This document shows positions 35,162 through 42,270 of a DNA stretch of 42,270 bases, in pieces. The stretch comes from Gemmata sp. Lineage in GTDB: Bacteria; Planctomycetota; Planctomycetia; Gemmatales; Gemmataceae. The notes beneath the pieces are model-generated. The model had not been told where the DNA came from, did no database searches, and saw only the letters and a program-made list of their open reading frames with translations. A program made the translations under genes and the position numbers. The stretch is taken from NCBI GenBank assembly GCA_025055115.1, contig JANWYJ010000017.1:1-42270 (forward strand), read 5' to 3'. Numbering within the stretch: the stretch's first letter is position 1; each line of letters begins with the position of its first letter.

Positions 35162-36901
35162 CTAGCGGGGTTCGCTTCCCGTCACCGGCGGCGGTGGCCA
35201 GGAGCTGGTGGATTCCTCGCGGACCGGCACGGCCGGGATGGCCGGCAAAGTCGCTGGCTCCGGCATCGGTGCAGGCACCGCACTGCTACCATTGGCCGGT
35301 GCAGGTGGAATCGGGGCCGGTGGGGTGGGCGCGTAACCACCGGTGGCCGCATGTAAGGGACCGGGAACCGGCGTGGGCAAGCAGGTGCCGTTTGGCCCAG
35401 TGCAAACGTTGCCAGCACAGGGATATTTGCTCAACGTCGGGTCGCACTTGTACGCGGCGTTGTAGCACTTCCCGTTCCACACCTTGCGTTGTCCCCGTGG
35501 CGCTTCCAGGATGTTTTCCAAGAATAGTTCATAATCATCGGGCGTGCGGGTTTCTTGTCCCGGCAAGCGCTTCGGCGTTTGACACTGGTCCATCGGATGG
35601 ACTAACCGCGGTGTCACCAAGATCACCAATTCGCTTTCACGCGTTTCATAGCGGACTGAGCTGAGGGCCGGCCCGATGTAGGGCAAATCCCCAATGAACG
35701 GCACTTTGCTGGCCGAAGCTTGCAAACTCGTTTGAATCAGTCCCCCGATGGCAAACGTTTGGCCCGACTCCAACAGCACCGTCGATTGCACGCTTTGTTC
35801 CGAGAAGCCGGGGCTAAGGGCACCACCGACGTTAATACCCAAACCCTGGTTGACCGCGGTCACGCTCGGCCGGATATCGAGCCAGATCATGTTGTTGCCG
35901 TAGACGATGGGCACCACTTCCAGTTGCGTGCCGAAGGGAACCAGCGTCACACCGGGACCGGTAATGCCCGCGGTTTGGCTGAGGATGGCCTGTTGACCGC
36001 CAGCCCGGAAGAACGCGGGACGGCCGGTTTGTGTCACCACCTTCGGTTCGGCCAAGAATTTGGCTACGCCTTCACTGCGGAGAGCCTGCAAGGCCCCGAA
36101 GAACTTGTCGGGGATGATGGCTAATTGCAAGTTCGCATTCGGATTGAACATCGGTCCGGCCGCAGCGCCGCCGACGCCCCCCCCCACGGCCCCACCCATT
36201 TGTTGTGTCCCCAGCAGGCCGCTGATCAGACTGTTGAAGGACGTACCATTGCCCGCACCGGGCAAGGCGAAGTCGAAACCACGCGCTCGCAGCAGGTTGC
36301 GATCCACCGAAGCGATGACCACATCGATCTGCACCTGCTGCACGCCGCCGACTTGGATCGCGTTCACCAGGTTATTGGGGTTTCCGCCCACAGCGCTGGT
36401 GGCCAGGCGCGTGATGGTGTCGGCATCTTGCGGCGATGTCACATAACCGCTCAGAACGATCACATTGCCGACTCCGGGTTGGACATCGACGTTCGAGGTC
36501 GGCACTGTCCGTTTGATGACGTTGCGGAGCAGGGCCAAATCCGGCTGAACGACGACGTCGTATTTCAACGCGGGTTTATCCTTCTGGACGATGGTCAGTT
36601 GGCTCAAACCGGCGATTTTTCCGGTCAGAAGCAGTTTTTTCGGATCGTTCGGATCGAGTCGCACACCGAGGATGTCTTCGCGGCTGACCAGGATATCGCT
36701 GGGCGGATCGGTGAGTTTCGGATCGAAACTGGCCAAGCCGCCCAAGGGGACGATCAGGGCGCCGGTTTTCGGGTCGACTTGAACCGACGGGGGCGTTTTC
36801 GGGTCCGGTGGCTGGGCGTGCCCACTGAGGGTCGCCAACATGCCGACGGTCAGAGTTATCACCCACGGCAGGGACCGCAGGGTTGTCTTATGGCGGTGCA
36901 T
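35162..36901 (-). CDS. cpaC: Tad outer-membrane secretin CpaC/RcpA
   Basis: 579 aa from the ATG at 36901, chosen for GAGAGG upstream and the signal peptide LPWVITLTVGMLATLSGHAQ; the frame runs 70 codons further without signal character. The N-terminal pilus-secretin domain has ILVSREDILGVRLDPNDP and LLLTGKIAGLSQLTIV. A BON-like segment (NVIVLSGYVTSPQDADTI) follows, then the secretin domain ending in ESELVILVTPRLVHPMD. The last about 130 residues are unusual: a six-cysteine patch (GKCYNAAYKCDP...) and a Pro/Ala-rich tail. Secretins form the ring through which the pilus leaves the cell. It is 190 bp downstream of cpaB. Confidence 0.95.
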   Translation of the reverse strand: MHRHKTTLRSLPWVITLTVGMLATLSGHAQPPDPKTPPSVQVDPKTGALIVPLGGLASFDPKLTDPPSDILVSREDILGVRLDPNDPKKLLLTGKIAGLSQLTIVQKDKPALKYDVVVQPDLALLRNVIKRTVPTSNVDVQPGVGNVIVLSGYVTSPQDADTITRLATSAVGGNPNNLVNAIQVGGVQQVQIDVVIASVDRNLLRARGFDFALPGAGNGTSFNSLISGLLGTQQMGGAVGGGVGGAAAGPMFNPNANLQLAIIPDKFFGALQALRSEGVAKFLAEPKVVTQTGRPAFFRAGGQQAILSQTAGITGPGVTLVPFGTQLEVVPIVYGNNMIWLDIRPSVTAVNQGLGINVGGALSPGFSEQSVQSTVLLESGQTFAIGGLIQTSLQASASKVPFIGDLPYIGPALSSVRYETRESELVILVTPRLVHPMDQCQTPKRLPGQETRTPDDYELFLENILEAPRGQRKVWNGKCYNAAYKCDPTLSKYPCAGNVCTGPNGTCLPTPVPGPLHAATGGYAPTPPAPIPPAPANGSSAVPAPMPEPATLPAIPAVPVREESTSSWPPPPVTGSEPR

Positions 36902-36938
36902 CCTTTCACCTCTCCTCGCTTGGGGTTCGGTTCCTGGC

Positions 36939-36963
36939 CTGGCGGCACGGGTGTGCCCGCCAG
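36939..36963 (-). other. Hairpin between cpaB and cpaC
   Basis: CTGGCGG (36939-36945) and CCGCCAG (36957-36963) pair, with a bulged inner GCAC/GTGC stem. It may be attenuator- or terminator-like. There is no T-run. Confidence 0.35.
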
Positions 36964-37091
36964 TTGGGATCGAATCACGGTCGACATTGGCCGACCGGGG
37001 CGTTGGCCGAGGGCTGCGGTTGTGTCCGGGAAGCCAGCTCGGCGGATATATTCCCCGGGGGAACTCGCCTTCACCCGAGGAACGATGGCTC

Positions 37092-38441
37092 TCACTCAAT
37101 CGGCTTCTCACGCGGGGGGTCGTCTGGCGTTTTGGGCGTTTCGGGCATCGGGTGAGTCGCCGACGATTTGGCCGCTTGTTCGGGCGTCAACTCGGCCAGT
37201 TTCTTCCACTGTCCGGGGGCGACTTCCACATAGCGGTGAATGCGGGTGCCGGAGGCCGAATGAACCGCGACATCGTGGTAGTTCTGTTTGATCGGCACGG
37301 GTTTGACTTCGGGTGTCGGTGCTGGTTTGGGCAGGGTGAAGGGGTCTTGTGGTGGGGCTTTCGATGAGGCCGCACCGATCATAAAGCCTGTCACCCATTG
37401 ACCTTTCGCTACACCAGTCTTGAAAACCTGACCCACATATTCGCTCAAATCACGCACCGCTTCGCTGGCATAATCTTTCGGCAATTCTTTCCATTCAAAA
37501 GACGTTGTAATCAGGTCGTTGGTCAGCACGGTATTGGGTTCGATATCCCGTTTGGCGACGAGGACGGACGTGGTGGCAATGCTCGGCGGCGGAGCAACCG
37601 GGGGTTCGGGCGACGGGGCTGGCGCCGGTTTAGGTTCCGTTGTTGGGGGCGTTTTGGCTGTCGGCAGGGGGAGGTCGTTGGGGTTCAAATGGGGTCCGTC
37701 GGGCGTATCTTGACCACCGGGTTGGGCCACCAAGGCTTTACTGCCGCGTTCGTCGGAGAGTAGTTTGATGATGGCGTCGAGTTTATCGTCGTTGGTTTCG
37801 TTCGGATTGCTCGTTTCAGGGTGACGGAGCATCAGTTCCAGGTTGCACCCGCGGCTTTTGGCCAGCGACAACACCAAGGCTTCTTTGGGTTTGACCGCGA
37901 ACGACACCATATTGAGGGTGGGGAAGACACCATTGCCTTGATAGGTTGTCTGGGTATCGACTGCGACAACGAGCATGTTCACCAGCAGCGGGAAGGCTTT
38001 CAGTTGGTTACTTAAACGCACACTAGCGATCACATCGACCCGGCTGCCCGGCCCGACGAAACCTGCAGCGGCCTGGCCGACGCTGACTGGCAGTGAGACC
38101 ATGTTGTAACCCGGTGGCAGTGTAATGGCTCCGCCTTTGAGCAAGTCTTGGGGGTTGAAGGTTTCTTCCGCCCGCAGCGGTCGCGACAGGCGCTTGTCGA
38201 CCAACTCCTCGATGTTGGTGACATACGCGGGCGGTAAAGCATCTTTGGGTACGCTTTTAATTTTCACGAGTTTGTTCAATTCCTCGCGGGTGATGGTTGT
38301 GCCGACGGGTAAATCTTTGGCCGCAACAATCACATCGATTTGTTCCACTTGACTTTTGGCGTTCATTTGCGACGTCAGGAATGCCGCCGCCAGGCCGCAT
38401 CCGACCGCGATGACCATCAACACCACATTTTTCTGTTTCAT
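37092..38441 (-). CDS. cpaB: Flp pilus assembly protein CpaB
   Basis: 449 aa from the ATG at 38441 (GAGGG upstream), directly followed by an N-terminal anchor (VVLMVIAVGCGLAAAFLTS). The first SAF domain is at about 36-102 (VIVAAKDLPVGTTITREELN). A RcpC/CpaB domain is at about 110-210 (VSVGQAAAGFVGPGSRVDVI). After a Pro-rich linker a second SAF-like domain is at about 290-356 (SVLVAKRDIEPNTVLTNDLI). Most CpaB proteins have one SAF domain, so the extra module is notable. CpaB is a periplasmic partner of the secretin. The C-terminus is Lys/Pro-rich. Confidence 0.93.
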   Translation of the reverse strand: MKQKNVVLMVIAVGCGLAAAFLTSQMNAKSQVEQIDVIVAAKDLPVGTTITREELNKLVKIKSVPKDALPPAYVTNIEELVDKRLSRPLRAEETFNPQDLLKGGAITLPPGYNMVSLPVSVGQAAAGFVGPGSRVDVIASVRLSNQLKAFPLLVNMLVVAVDTQTTYQGNGVFPTLNMVSFAVKPKEALVLSLAKSRGCNLELMLRHPETSNPNETNDDKLDAIIKLLSDERGSKALVAQPGGQDTPDGPHLNPNDLPLPTAKTPPTTEPKPAPAPSPEPPVAPPPSIATTSVLVAKRDIEPNTVLTNDLITTSFEWKELPKDYASEAVRDLSEYVGQVFKTGVAKGQWVTGFMIGAASSKAPPQDPFTLPKPAPTPEVKPVPIKQNYHDVAVHSASGTRIHRYVEVAPGQWKKLAELTPEQAAKSSATHPMPETPKTPDDPPREKPIE

Positions 38442-38846
38442 GGGTGCATTCCCTCGGAGACATTGACAGACGAACGTTGAACAGTAGCGGGCCAATCGGC
38501 GGCCGCTGCGCCGAAATCTCCGGCTTGGCATCAGCCGCGGTCGTGGAACCGAGGCCGCACACCCAGAACCGTTCGGCGAATCCTCCGGCCGGGGTGTTTG
38601 GGCTGGTGCGCACAACCTTGCCGGGTTTGCCGAGCTTTTGTGGTGTCGCGTCTTTTCTCCCCGCCAACTCCATCGGCAGGGGAGGTCCGGTTCCTTCAGT
38701 CTTTCACAACTTCGGGATCGTACTGAAAATTCGCAGCTTGCCAGTTCTATAGTTCACCGCGATAACCGCTGACGGTGCGAGTCGATGATTTTGTCGGCTT
38801 CGGGTGAAAAATGGTGACGCCTGGCAGTTGGGGTGCTTTGGTGGAC
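38442..38846. other. Gap between cpaA and cpaB
   Basis: 405 bp with no convincing frame on either strand. It could hold an internal promoter for cpaB and the genes after it. An AT-richer stretch at about 38720-38760 is the best place, but I cannot define a -35/-10 pair. No tandem repeat is seen here, unlike most other gaps. Confidence 0.4.
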
Positions 38847-39635
38847 TCAGGCCATCAGCACCAACATGTACAGCAAGTACATGATGAAGCCGACGCACAG
38901 CGGAATGCCATAAGGCAACTTAGTCCAACGGGCACGGCGCGCCTGGGCCTGTTGGGTGGCCGCGGTGATCTGACCACTGCCTATCATCCGCAAGTCGGCG
39001 AAGATGTCGCGTAGCATGCTGGCGTTTTCTCCAAAGCGACGCCGCAGCAGAATGATGACCAGACCAAAGGCCCCGCCGACAATCGCCCCGAAGGCGAAGG
39101 CCCAAAACACCACACCGAGTGCGTGCAAGCCGCTTTCATGCGTTGTTCCAAAGTACGCTCCCACCCACGCCCCAAAGCCCATCTGCATCTTGACATCACC
39201 TTCGCCGACACCGCGGATGGCCAGCATGGGGAACAGCAGCACAAAGCCAACAACGGTTGCGAGGAAGGCGATCCCGAAGCCCCCGCGGCCCGCATCCACG
39301 GCCAAGCCGAAGTCGTGCAAGGCCCCCAGCATCCAGCCGCTGAGAATAAGAGGAAGCGTGATCCAATTGGGGACTTTCAAAGCCCAGCCATCAATGAAGG
39401 CGGCCAGAATCATCCCGAAACAAACGACCACCAGCGGTCCCGCGTTGAGGCCAATCGGCCACAGCGCCGCCCAGACCTGGGAAGCGACCCACGAGGCCGC
39501 GACCCACAACAGCGCCACAAGCGGCATGCGGGCCATCTGGAGCAGAAACGCGCGATCCAGACCCAGGGAATCCTCAGGATTCGCAGGGCAGGTCAACGGC
39601 ATGGGCTGTTCCAACACAGGAGCAGACTGGCTCAT
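38847..39635 (-). CDS. cpaA: Prepilin peptidase CpaA (TadV)
   Basis: 262 aa, an A24-family aspartic membrane protease that cuts the leader from Flp prepilins. Catalytic Asp82 lies in AAFIDGWALKVPN, and Asp147 in the GxGD motif GVGEGDVKMQMG. About six membrane helices are visible. The cytosolic cysteine-rich methylase domain of PilD-type enzymes is absent, as expected for TadV/CpaA. The C-terminal part carries a basic cytosolic stretch (about 200-240) before the last helix (IPLCVGFIMYLLYMLVLM). It follows the pilin genes on the same strand. It could also process the DUF1559 protein at 7505-8548 (inference). Confidence 0.94.
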   Translation of the reverse strand: MSQSAPVLEQPMPLTCPANPEDSLGLDRAFLLQMARMPLVALLWVAASWVASQVWAALWPIGLNAGPLVVVCFGMILAAFIDGWALKVPNWITLPLILSGWMLGALHDFGLAVDAGRGGFGIAFLATVVGFVLLFPMLAIRGVGEGDVKMQMGFGAWVGAYFGTTHESGLHALGVVFWAFAFGAIVGGAFGLVIILLRRRFGENASMLRDIFADLRMIGSGQITAATQQAQARRARWTKLPYGIPLCVGFIMYLLYMLVLMA

Positions 39636-39776
39636 GGATCAAATCACCTCATCTGTGCGCGGGGGTTGGGAATCCGCCTCGGTTCGGGGATTGCCGGCGC
39701 GACACGAGCCGGGTCGCGTCAGCGCCCGGCTCGTGTCCCTGGTCCGTCCGAGGCTTGTCGCTTCCGATCGACCGCA

Positions 39777-39974
39777 TCAGGTGGTGGTGCCACCGGCCGG
39801 CGGTTGGATCGACGAGCCGACGAAGCTGAAGGTGCTGTTGGCGTTCGAGCCGAGCGTGGTGATGGCGGCGATGCACACCACAATGATCAACGCCAACATC
39901 ACGGCGTACTCGACAGCCGTCGGGCCATCTTCCGCCTTCAGGAACGACACCAAACTCTTGGTCAAGCTGCGCAT
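39777..39974 (-). CDS. Flp-type IVb prepilin, second copy
   Basis: 65 aa from the ATG at 39974, GGGAG upstream. The leader MRSLTKSLVSFLKAEDG is cut after Gly17, giving a mature N-terminus PTAVEYAVMLALIIVVC with the conserved Glu5-Tyr6. A short C-terminal part ends Gly/Thr-rich. The leader and helix are nearly identical in plan to the upstream pilin. The C-terminal halves differ. Confidence 0.95.
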   Translation of the reverse strand: MRSLTKSLVSFLKAEDGPTAVEYAVMLALIIVVCIAAITTLGSNANSTFSFVGSSIQPPAGGTTT

Positions 39975-40068
39975 GGTCACAATCTCCCGTGGAAAAGAAA
40001 CAAACACCAATCCGCGATGCATGGGTTCCCCATCCGCACACATCGCCTGTGGCCCCACTGTGGCACCC

Positions 40069-40272
40069 TCAGGTGCCGGTTGAGCTGCTGGGTGGTTTCA
40101 CACCTTGCAAGCTCAAGTCGCTGTACATCTCGTTCGTCGTGCCACCGATGTTGCTGACTGCGGCGATCAGGACCACAAGGATCAACGCCAGCATCACGGC
40201 GTACTCGACGGCGGTCGGGCCATCTTCCTTGCGTAGGAAGGCGACGACCCTTCGGGTGAACCGGCCGAGCAT
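40069..40272 (-). CDS. Flp-type IVb prepilin, first copy
   Basis: 67 aa from the ATG at 40272, GGAGAG upstream. The leader MLGRFTRRVVAFLRKEDG is processed after Gly18, and the mature protein starts PTAVEYAVMLALILVVLIA with Glu5-Tyr6. The polar tail ends Ser/Thr/Pro-rich. It lies 94 bp upstream of the second pilin. It is the first gene of the pilus run and probably the major fibre subunit, or one of two alternatives. Confidence 0.95.
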   Translation of the reverse strand: MLGRFTRRVVAFLRKEDGPTAVEYAVMLALILVVLIAAVSNIGGTTNEMYSDLSLQGVKPPSSSTGT

Positions 40273-40577
40273 GGCTTCTCTCCGGGTGTGTTGGACGAGC
40301 CGGCTGGATGGCGGCGGCGGTTCCACGCACCGGCCCGCTGGCGGTCTCTCCCGTTGGTCACAGATTGTCGGGGCGAATAGGAATCTGTCGCCTGTTCGGC
40401 TTCCCCTAAAATCGCCGTGGCAATCGGAGCCAGGGGGGTTGGTTGTCAACCGCGCCGGCATGGCCAGACGACCCGTTCACACTCGAACCGTAGTACGGCC
40501 CCCGATGGTGTCAAATCGTTGGCTGCACGAATTTCGCTTCCCTTGACGGGAAATCCGACGCTGCCCCACCCCCACCG
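40273..40577. other. Upstream region of the pilus locus
   Basis: 305 bp between the APH-like stop and the first pilin. It is the likely site of the main Tad promoter. It contains the small inverted repeat GGTTG-N5-CAACC at about 40437-40451. I could not place a convincing sigma-70 or sigma-54 promoter. Confidence 0.4.
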
Positions 40578-41555
40578 CTAAAGCCATGTGGCGAGTGTCG
40601 CGGCACGCCCTAAGAGTTGCACCAAACGCTGAACAAGAGTTTCGATATCAGCAAAAAATTCCCGCTTCATCACAAGTCGCACCAACCAGCCAACCAGCGA
40701 GCAAATCACACCCGTCGCTGCCAGTTGACGGACCATCGCTTCTGAAAACGGTACCGTCCCGGCGACACGCTGATACGCCGCCATGGCCGCACCCATTTGC
40801 TCATCATTTCCCGCTGCGTAATCACCCCACAACCGGGCGACATCAACCGCCGGATGATCAACCGCGACCGCGCCATAGTCAATAATTCCGCAAACTTCAT
40901 CGCCGTTGAACAGGATATGCTCCACGCGCACATCGCGTAAACACAGTTGCAGTGGAACCGAACGGCCCGCCAACTCTCGCAACTGCGCATCCACCCGCGG
41001 AACCAGGGAACGACAAGTGAAGTACGCATCACGGAGAAACGGCTGGAGTCGGGGGGGAAGCGTCGGCCATTGGTGAGGACCGATCTGCCAAAGCGGTTCA
41101 CATTCCGCCAACACACGCAAACGATTGACTACAGCCGGGCATACGCCCCAGTGGGGTTCCCCCCGCCACAGCTGATGCAATCGGGCTAGCGCAGCCCACG
41201 CCGCCTCGACTTGGGCGAGCGTAGGTGCGTAACGAGGTTCACCCTGTTTCCACTCGCAGCAGTCCCAGACGCGGCCAGCCAAAAGACACACCGTGCCGCC
41301 GGTACCCGCCAGCACCCGCGGCACAAACGAGAGCGCTTCGACGCGACGCATCTGCGTGTGGATTTCCCGAACACGCTGGTCGGTCACACGCGCCGGCCAG
41401 GCTTTGATGGCGAGTCGTGGGGTGTTCTTCTCGGTTCCACACCACACCACCGCGCCGCTCAGACCGCGAGGGGCCGGCGACCACACCAAATGTCGGCTCT
41501 GCGGCGCAAAGAAGTCGAGTACCGCCGCAGGGGGAACGTCAATAGTAGTGTTCAC
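40578..41555 (-). CDS. APH-fold phosphotransferase-like protein
   Basis: 325 aa from a GTG at 41555. The N-lobe has LAIKAWPARV with the expected ATP-binding Lys51. The C-lobe has the catalytic region LCLRDVRVEHILFNGDEV and then GIIDYGAVAVDHPAVDVARL. In the usual HxDxxxxN loop, Asp208 is kept but the His is Cys205-Leu-Arg and the Asn is His213. Asp226 of the metal-binding IIDYG is kept. It may be an active small-molecule kinase with a variant loop, or an inactive relative. The substrate is unknown. It lies between nuoN (31 bp) and the pilus genes and is probably not functionally tied to either. Confidence 0.8.
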   Translation of the reverse strand: MNTTIDVPPAAVLDFFAPQSRHLVWSPAPRGLSGAVVWCGTEKNTPRLAIKAWPARVTDQRVREIHTQMRRVEALSFVPRVLAGTGGTVCLLAGRVWDCCEWKQGEPRYAPTLAQVEAAWAALARLHQLWRGEPHWGVCPAVVNRLRVLAECEPLWQIGPHQWPTLPPRLQPFLRDAYFTCRSLVPRVDAQLRELAGRSVPLQLCLRDVRVEHILFNGDEVCGIIDYGAVAVDHPAVDVARLWGDYAAGNDEQMGAAMAAYQRVAGTVPFSEAMVRQLAATGVICSLVGWLVRLVMKREFFADIETLVQRLVQLLGRAATLATWL

Positions 41556-41586
41556 ATTGTCAGTTTATCCGACATGACCACCACAC

Positions 41587-42270
41587 TCAACGCGAGCTAC
41601 TGCCGGATTTTCCGACAGCCGCTGAGGCCGGGGTAGCGTTCCGCGCTGCCTTCGCCAACGGGTCGGGATACACACCAAAAACCAGTGTGCCGCCTGCCAA
41701 CGCTAACGCCGCCAGAAACGTCGGAATCGCCCTCGATCCCTGGAGCGGATGAAGAGCTGTGCGCAGATACATCACACCAACAACGCGCAAATAGTAATAC
41801 GCCCCAATCGCCGCATTGATCGCCGCAACGATCGCCATGACCTGATAGAGATTGCCCATCGCCGCCGTCGGCGCGGGGGCATTCAACGCACCCATGAACA
41901 CCGAGAGCTTGCCTGCGAAACCCGCGGTCAGCGGTAAGCCGATCAGGCTGAAGAAGAAGATCGCCATGAGGGCTGCGGTCACCGGATGCGTTTGGCTCAA
42001 GCCAGCCAGATCGTCGATGGCTTGCACCGGTCGTTCGGGGGTACTCAGAAAGACGACCAACGCAAAGACCCCGATCGTCATCATTCCATAAGCGACCAGG
42101 TAAACGAAGAGGGCTTCCAGACCGACGACATCAAGCGTTGTGGTAGCATCGGGAAGCGAACTGGCGACCACAACGCCCATGAGCATGTAACCACCATGGG
42201 CCACGCTCGAATACGCCAGCATCCGCCGGACGTTGTCTTGCAGCAAGGCAAGGACATTGCCCACGGACAT
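41587..42270 (-). CDS. nuoN: NADH-quinone oxidoreductase subunit N, 3' part
   Basis: The 5' end lies outside the window; the ATG at the edge is internal. 227 C-terminal residues are seen, and full NuoN is about 480. QDNVRRMLAYSSVAHGGYML is the conserved family segment, followed by several membrane helices (YLVAYGMMTIGVFALVVFL, ALMAIFFFSLIGLPLTAGF, AIVAAINAAIGAYYYLRVV) and a short Ser-rich tail. NuoN is an antiporter-like subunit in the membrane arm of complex I. It probably ends a nuo operon. Confidence 0.95.
   Translation of the reverse strand: MSVGNVLALLQDNVRRMLAYSSVAHGGYMLMGVVVASSLPDATTTLDVVGLEALFVYLVAYGMMTIGVFALVVFLSTPERPVQAIDDLAGLSQTHPVTAALMAIFFFSLIGLPLTAGFAGKLSVFMGALNAPAPTAAMGNLYQVMAIVAAINAAIGAYYYLRVVGVMYLRTALHPLQGSRAIPTFLAALALAGGTLVFGVYPDPLAKAARNATPASAAVGKSGSSSR

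Noticed and set aside
36125-37291. 388-codon plus-strand frame
   Set aside because: It is antisense to the clearly identified secretin and CpaB genes; shadow of GC-rich coding sequence.
39123-40157. 344-codon plus-strand frame
   Set aside because: It is antisense to cpaA and the two pilin genes, all of which have family motifs.

Overview
The window looks like a chromosomal segment of a high-GC planctomycete, most likely of the Gemmata lineage (Gemmataceae). This is an inference from family content: a DUF1559 pseudopilin-like protein, a Tat-exported DUF1501 protein, a PA14-like plus Piru_Ver/sorbosone-dehydrogenase-like protein, PQQ-type beta-propellers, a planctomycete-type CdsA and a Tad pilus locus. 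I see no transposase, integrase, CRISPR array, tRNA or rRNA. Nearly everything is on the minus strand. Only a tricorn-like protease, a HEAT-repeat protein and a fasciclin protein are on the plus strand.

Layout. 1-423: 5' part of a secreted glycine-rich protein with a 54-bp minisatellite. 782-4057: tricorn-like S41 protease. 4058-4531: repeat-mosaic gap. 4532-8548: minus-strand cluster of a DUF1559 protein, a PQQ propeller and a propeller lipoprotein. 8549-13058: HEAT protein, DUF1501 protein, Fur-family regulator and FlgM-like protein, separated by repeat-bearing gaps. 13059-14155: about 1.1 kb without a convincing gene. 14156-14638: fasciclin protein. 14690-18948: housekeeping run purA, uppS, cdsA, phoH (read right to left). 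19274-26268: ogt-type methyltransferase, PQQ protein, tRNA adenosine deaminase, large propeller protein, polyprenyl synthase, moaC.

26486-40272 is a Tad (tight adherence, type IVb Flp pilus) locus read right to left: two Flp prepilins, prepilin peptidase CpaA, CpaB, secretin CpaC, CpaE/TadZ, ATPase CpaF, TadB, TadC, an OmpA-like lipoprotein, a 77-aa membrane protein, a winged-helix AAA+ ATPase and a TadD-like TPR lipoprotein. Together they would process the pilin, power its assembly and pass the fibre through the outer membrane. No TadE, TadF or TadG minor pilin is in the window. At the right edge are an APH-fold protein and the 3' part of nuoN.

The most unusual feature is a repeat habit. 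Intergenic gaps are full of short tandem duplications (17-53 bp, 2-3 copies), each with its own sequence. At seven minus-strand genes the duplicated unit spans or touches the stop codon, so the end of the gene is followed by one or two diverged copies of itself. One gap also holds four GAAC-N4-GTTC palindromes. I know of no description of this pattern, but a genome-wide test is needed to judge it.
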